Shown here in pieces: positions 5,361-6,505 of a stretch of 6,505 nt of DNA. The notes below the pieces were generated by a model. That model saw only the letters and a program-made list of their open reading frames with translations. It did no database searches and was not told the DNA's origin. The position numbers were made by a program, and so were the translations under genes. The stretch is from Candidatus Aminicenantota bacterium (GTDB lineage: Bacteria > Acidobacteriota > Aminicenantia > Aminicenantales > Aminicenantaceae), in assembly GCA_030633795.1 (NCBI GenBank), contig DAOWCB010000081.1, positions 1 to 6,505 of the forward strand, given 5' to 3'. The number at the start of each line of letters is the position of its first letter. Position 1 is the stretch's first letter.

Positions 5361-6505
5361 GGTTTTCCAGACTCTCAGGAGATTGCCGCCAAGGATTTTT
5401 GCGATATCCTCATCCGCATATCCCCTTTTTTCCAATCCACTTGTGATATTCGGATAGTCCTGTGCGCCTCGAATCCCGACAGGAGAGGGCGTGCGGGGAT
5501 ACATGTCTGCTCCGAGACCAACATGGTCCACGCCAGCGATTTTGACCGCATGGTCGATATGATCGAGCACATCATCAATCGTTGGTAGATTCTCCATGGG
5601 CCAATCCTGTCCCGCTCTGAGGTGCTCTATAGCGATCCGAGCATCCAGATCTTCAATTTGAGGTGCTCTCTTGAACCAGGGTTGGCTAATGGCTTGAAGA
5701 TTTTCCATGGCTTTGTTGTATTCAGGCGTCAGGAAGGGAAGGACAAATACGATCCCGATAACCCCTCCATTTTTGCCGAGGGCTCGTAGCATCTCGTCGC
5801 TCATGTTGCGATGATGGGGATTAAGAGTGCGACAGCCGGAATGAGAGGCAATAACCGGATCCTCGGTTGTTTCCAACACGTCGAAAAAAGTTTCATCCGA
5901 AACATGGGAGATATCGATAACCATCCCGATTTGATTCATCTCCTTGATGACCTTTCTCCCGAGTTCATTTAAGCCTCCCCATTTTGGCTTATCTCCGCTG
6001 GAGTCCGCCCATCCGTGGCTTATGTTGTGCGTGATAGTCATGGAGGAGATCCCGAGTCCATGGAATTTACGCAAAAGTTCTAGGTCGTCCTCGATGGCAT
6101 GCCCCCCTTCGATCGCGAGAGGCATCGCGATTTTTCCTGCTTTCACGATGCGCTCAACATCCGCACCAGTCCGGGCCAGCTCGACAGAATCAGCATTTTT
6201 AGCGATGGCCTTTTTCATTGCTTCGATCAATTGAAAAGCCTGTTGGGCGCATTTATCTGGATAAAGGAAATTCTGAACAAAAAGAGCAACCGTCTGTACA
6301 TCAACATGACCTTCCTTTAATCTCGGAATATCCACGTGACCGACAGGAAGGCGATCGCCGATGTCCAGCTTTTCATACAAGACCCTGTAGACCAGGTCGT
6401 TGTGGCAATCCCAAACGAGAGCTTTGCGATGAAGCTTATCCACATCGTCCTGGCAGAAAGAAGTGATATTGATAATGAGGAATAAAAACATGCATAGAGA
6501 AAAAA
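5349..6505 (-). CDS. Exported M19 (renal/membrane-type) dipeptidase, 5' end outside window
   Basis: This is a zinc dipeptidase of peptidase family M19, which splits dipeptides including some D-residue ones. Numbered from the ATG at 6491 (380 residues), the whole active-site set is present: H30 and D32 (WDCHND), E128 (IEGG), H196 (DISHVS), H217 (ASHSGCR), R228 (HHRNMSD) and D329 (GLGAD). That ATG has no Shine-Dalgarno. The frame stays open to the window edge (F-S-L-C before the Met), and MFLFLIINITSFCQ looks like the second half of a signal peptide. The real start therefore lies beyond 6505, and export to the periplasm or envelope is likely. The C-terminus (GGNLLRVW) is complete, with TAA at 5351-5349. 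It is on the same strand as the sigma operon but separated by the palindrome, so it is probably its own unit. Confidence 0.93.
   Translation of the reverse strand, partial: FSLCMFLFLIINITSFCQDDVDKLHRKALVWDCHNDLVYRVLYEKLDIGDRLPVGHVDIPRLKEGHVDVQTVALFVQNFLYPDKCAQQAFQLIEAMKKAIAKNADSVELARTGADVERIVKAGKIAMPLAIEGGHAIEDDLELLRKFHGLGISSMTITHNISHGWADSSGDKPKWGGLNELGRKVIKEMNQIGMVIDISHVSDETFFDVLETTEDPVIASHSGCRTLNPHHRNMSDEMLRALGKNGGVIGIVFVLPFLTPEYNKAMENLQAISQPWFKRAPQIEDLDARIAIEHLRAGQDWPMENLPTIDDVLDHIDHAVKIAGVDHVGLGADMYPRTPSPVGIRGAQDYPNITSGLEKRGYADEDIAKILGGNLLRVWKTVTN

Overview
The window looks like a bacterial chromosome of moderate GC content (mid-40s percent by eye) with ordinary housekeeping and envelope genes and no phage or plasmid genes. 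The taxonomic guess is an Acidobacteria-like lineage such as Candidatus Aminicenantes. It rests on an ECF sigma factor, a zinc-finger anti-sigma factor with a helical C-terminus and a secreted HEAT-repeat protein in one cluster, and on short inverted repeats with GGGGACA ends. No rRNA, tRNA or CRISPR array was seen, so the guess is only moderate.

Layout. Bases 1-248 hold the 3' end of an unrecognised rightward gene. Bases 249-472 hold a decayed GGGGACAC inverted-repeat element, a sigma70-like promoter and a possible 14-codon leader ORF. Bases 473-2070 hold two rightward genes 23 nt apart: a cysteine-rich DUF2284 protein and a type 2 dGTPase with a probable TTG start. The two strands meet in a 21-nt convergent junction that contains a small leftward terminator hairpin. 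Bases 2092-5217 form a tightly packed leftward operon. It is read in the order ECF sigma factor, membrane anti-sigma factor (overlapping by 20 nt), secreted TPR/HEAT protein (11 nt further on, its Shine-Dalgarno fused to the upstream stop codon). Bases 5218-5348 hold a perfect 20-bp inverted repeat with TATACT boxes. Bases 5349-6505 hold a leftward exported M19 dipeptidase whose start lies beyond the window.

How it fits together. The sigma/anti-sigma pair is a standard membrane signalling switch. The gene translationally coupled to it encodes an exported helical-repeat scaffold, so it may be a target, sensor or partner of the switch; that is inference. The most unusual feature is inside this scaffold. 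Between its TPR-like N-terminus and its HEAT array lies a stretch of about 100 residues in which every third residue is Leu or Ile. This then changes to a four-residue IEGG/IIGG glycine-zipper pattern. The dipeptidase and the dGTPase/DUF2284 pair look like separate metabolic functions.
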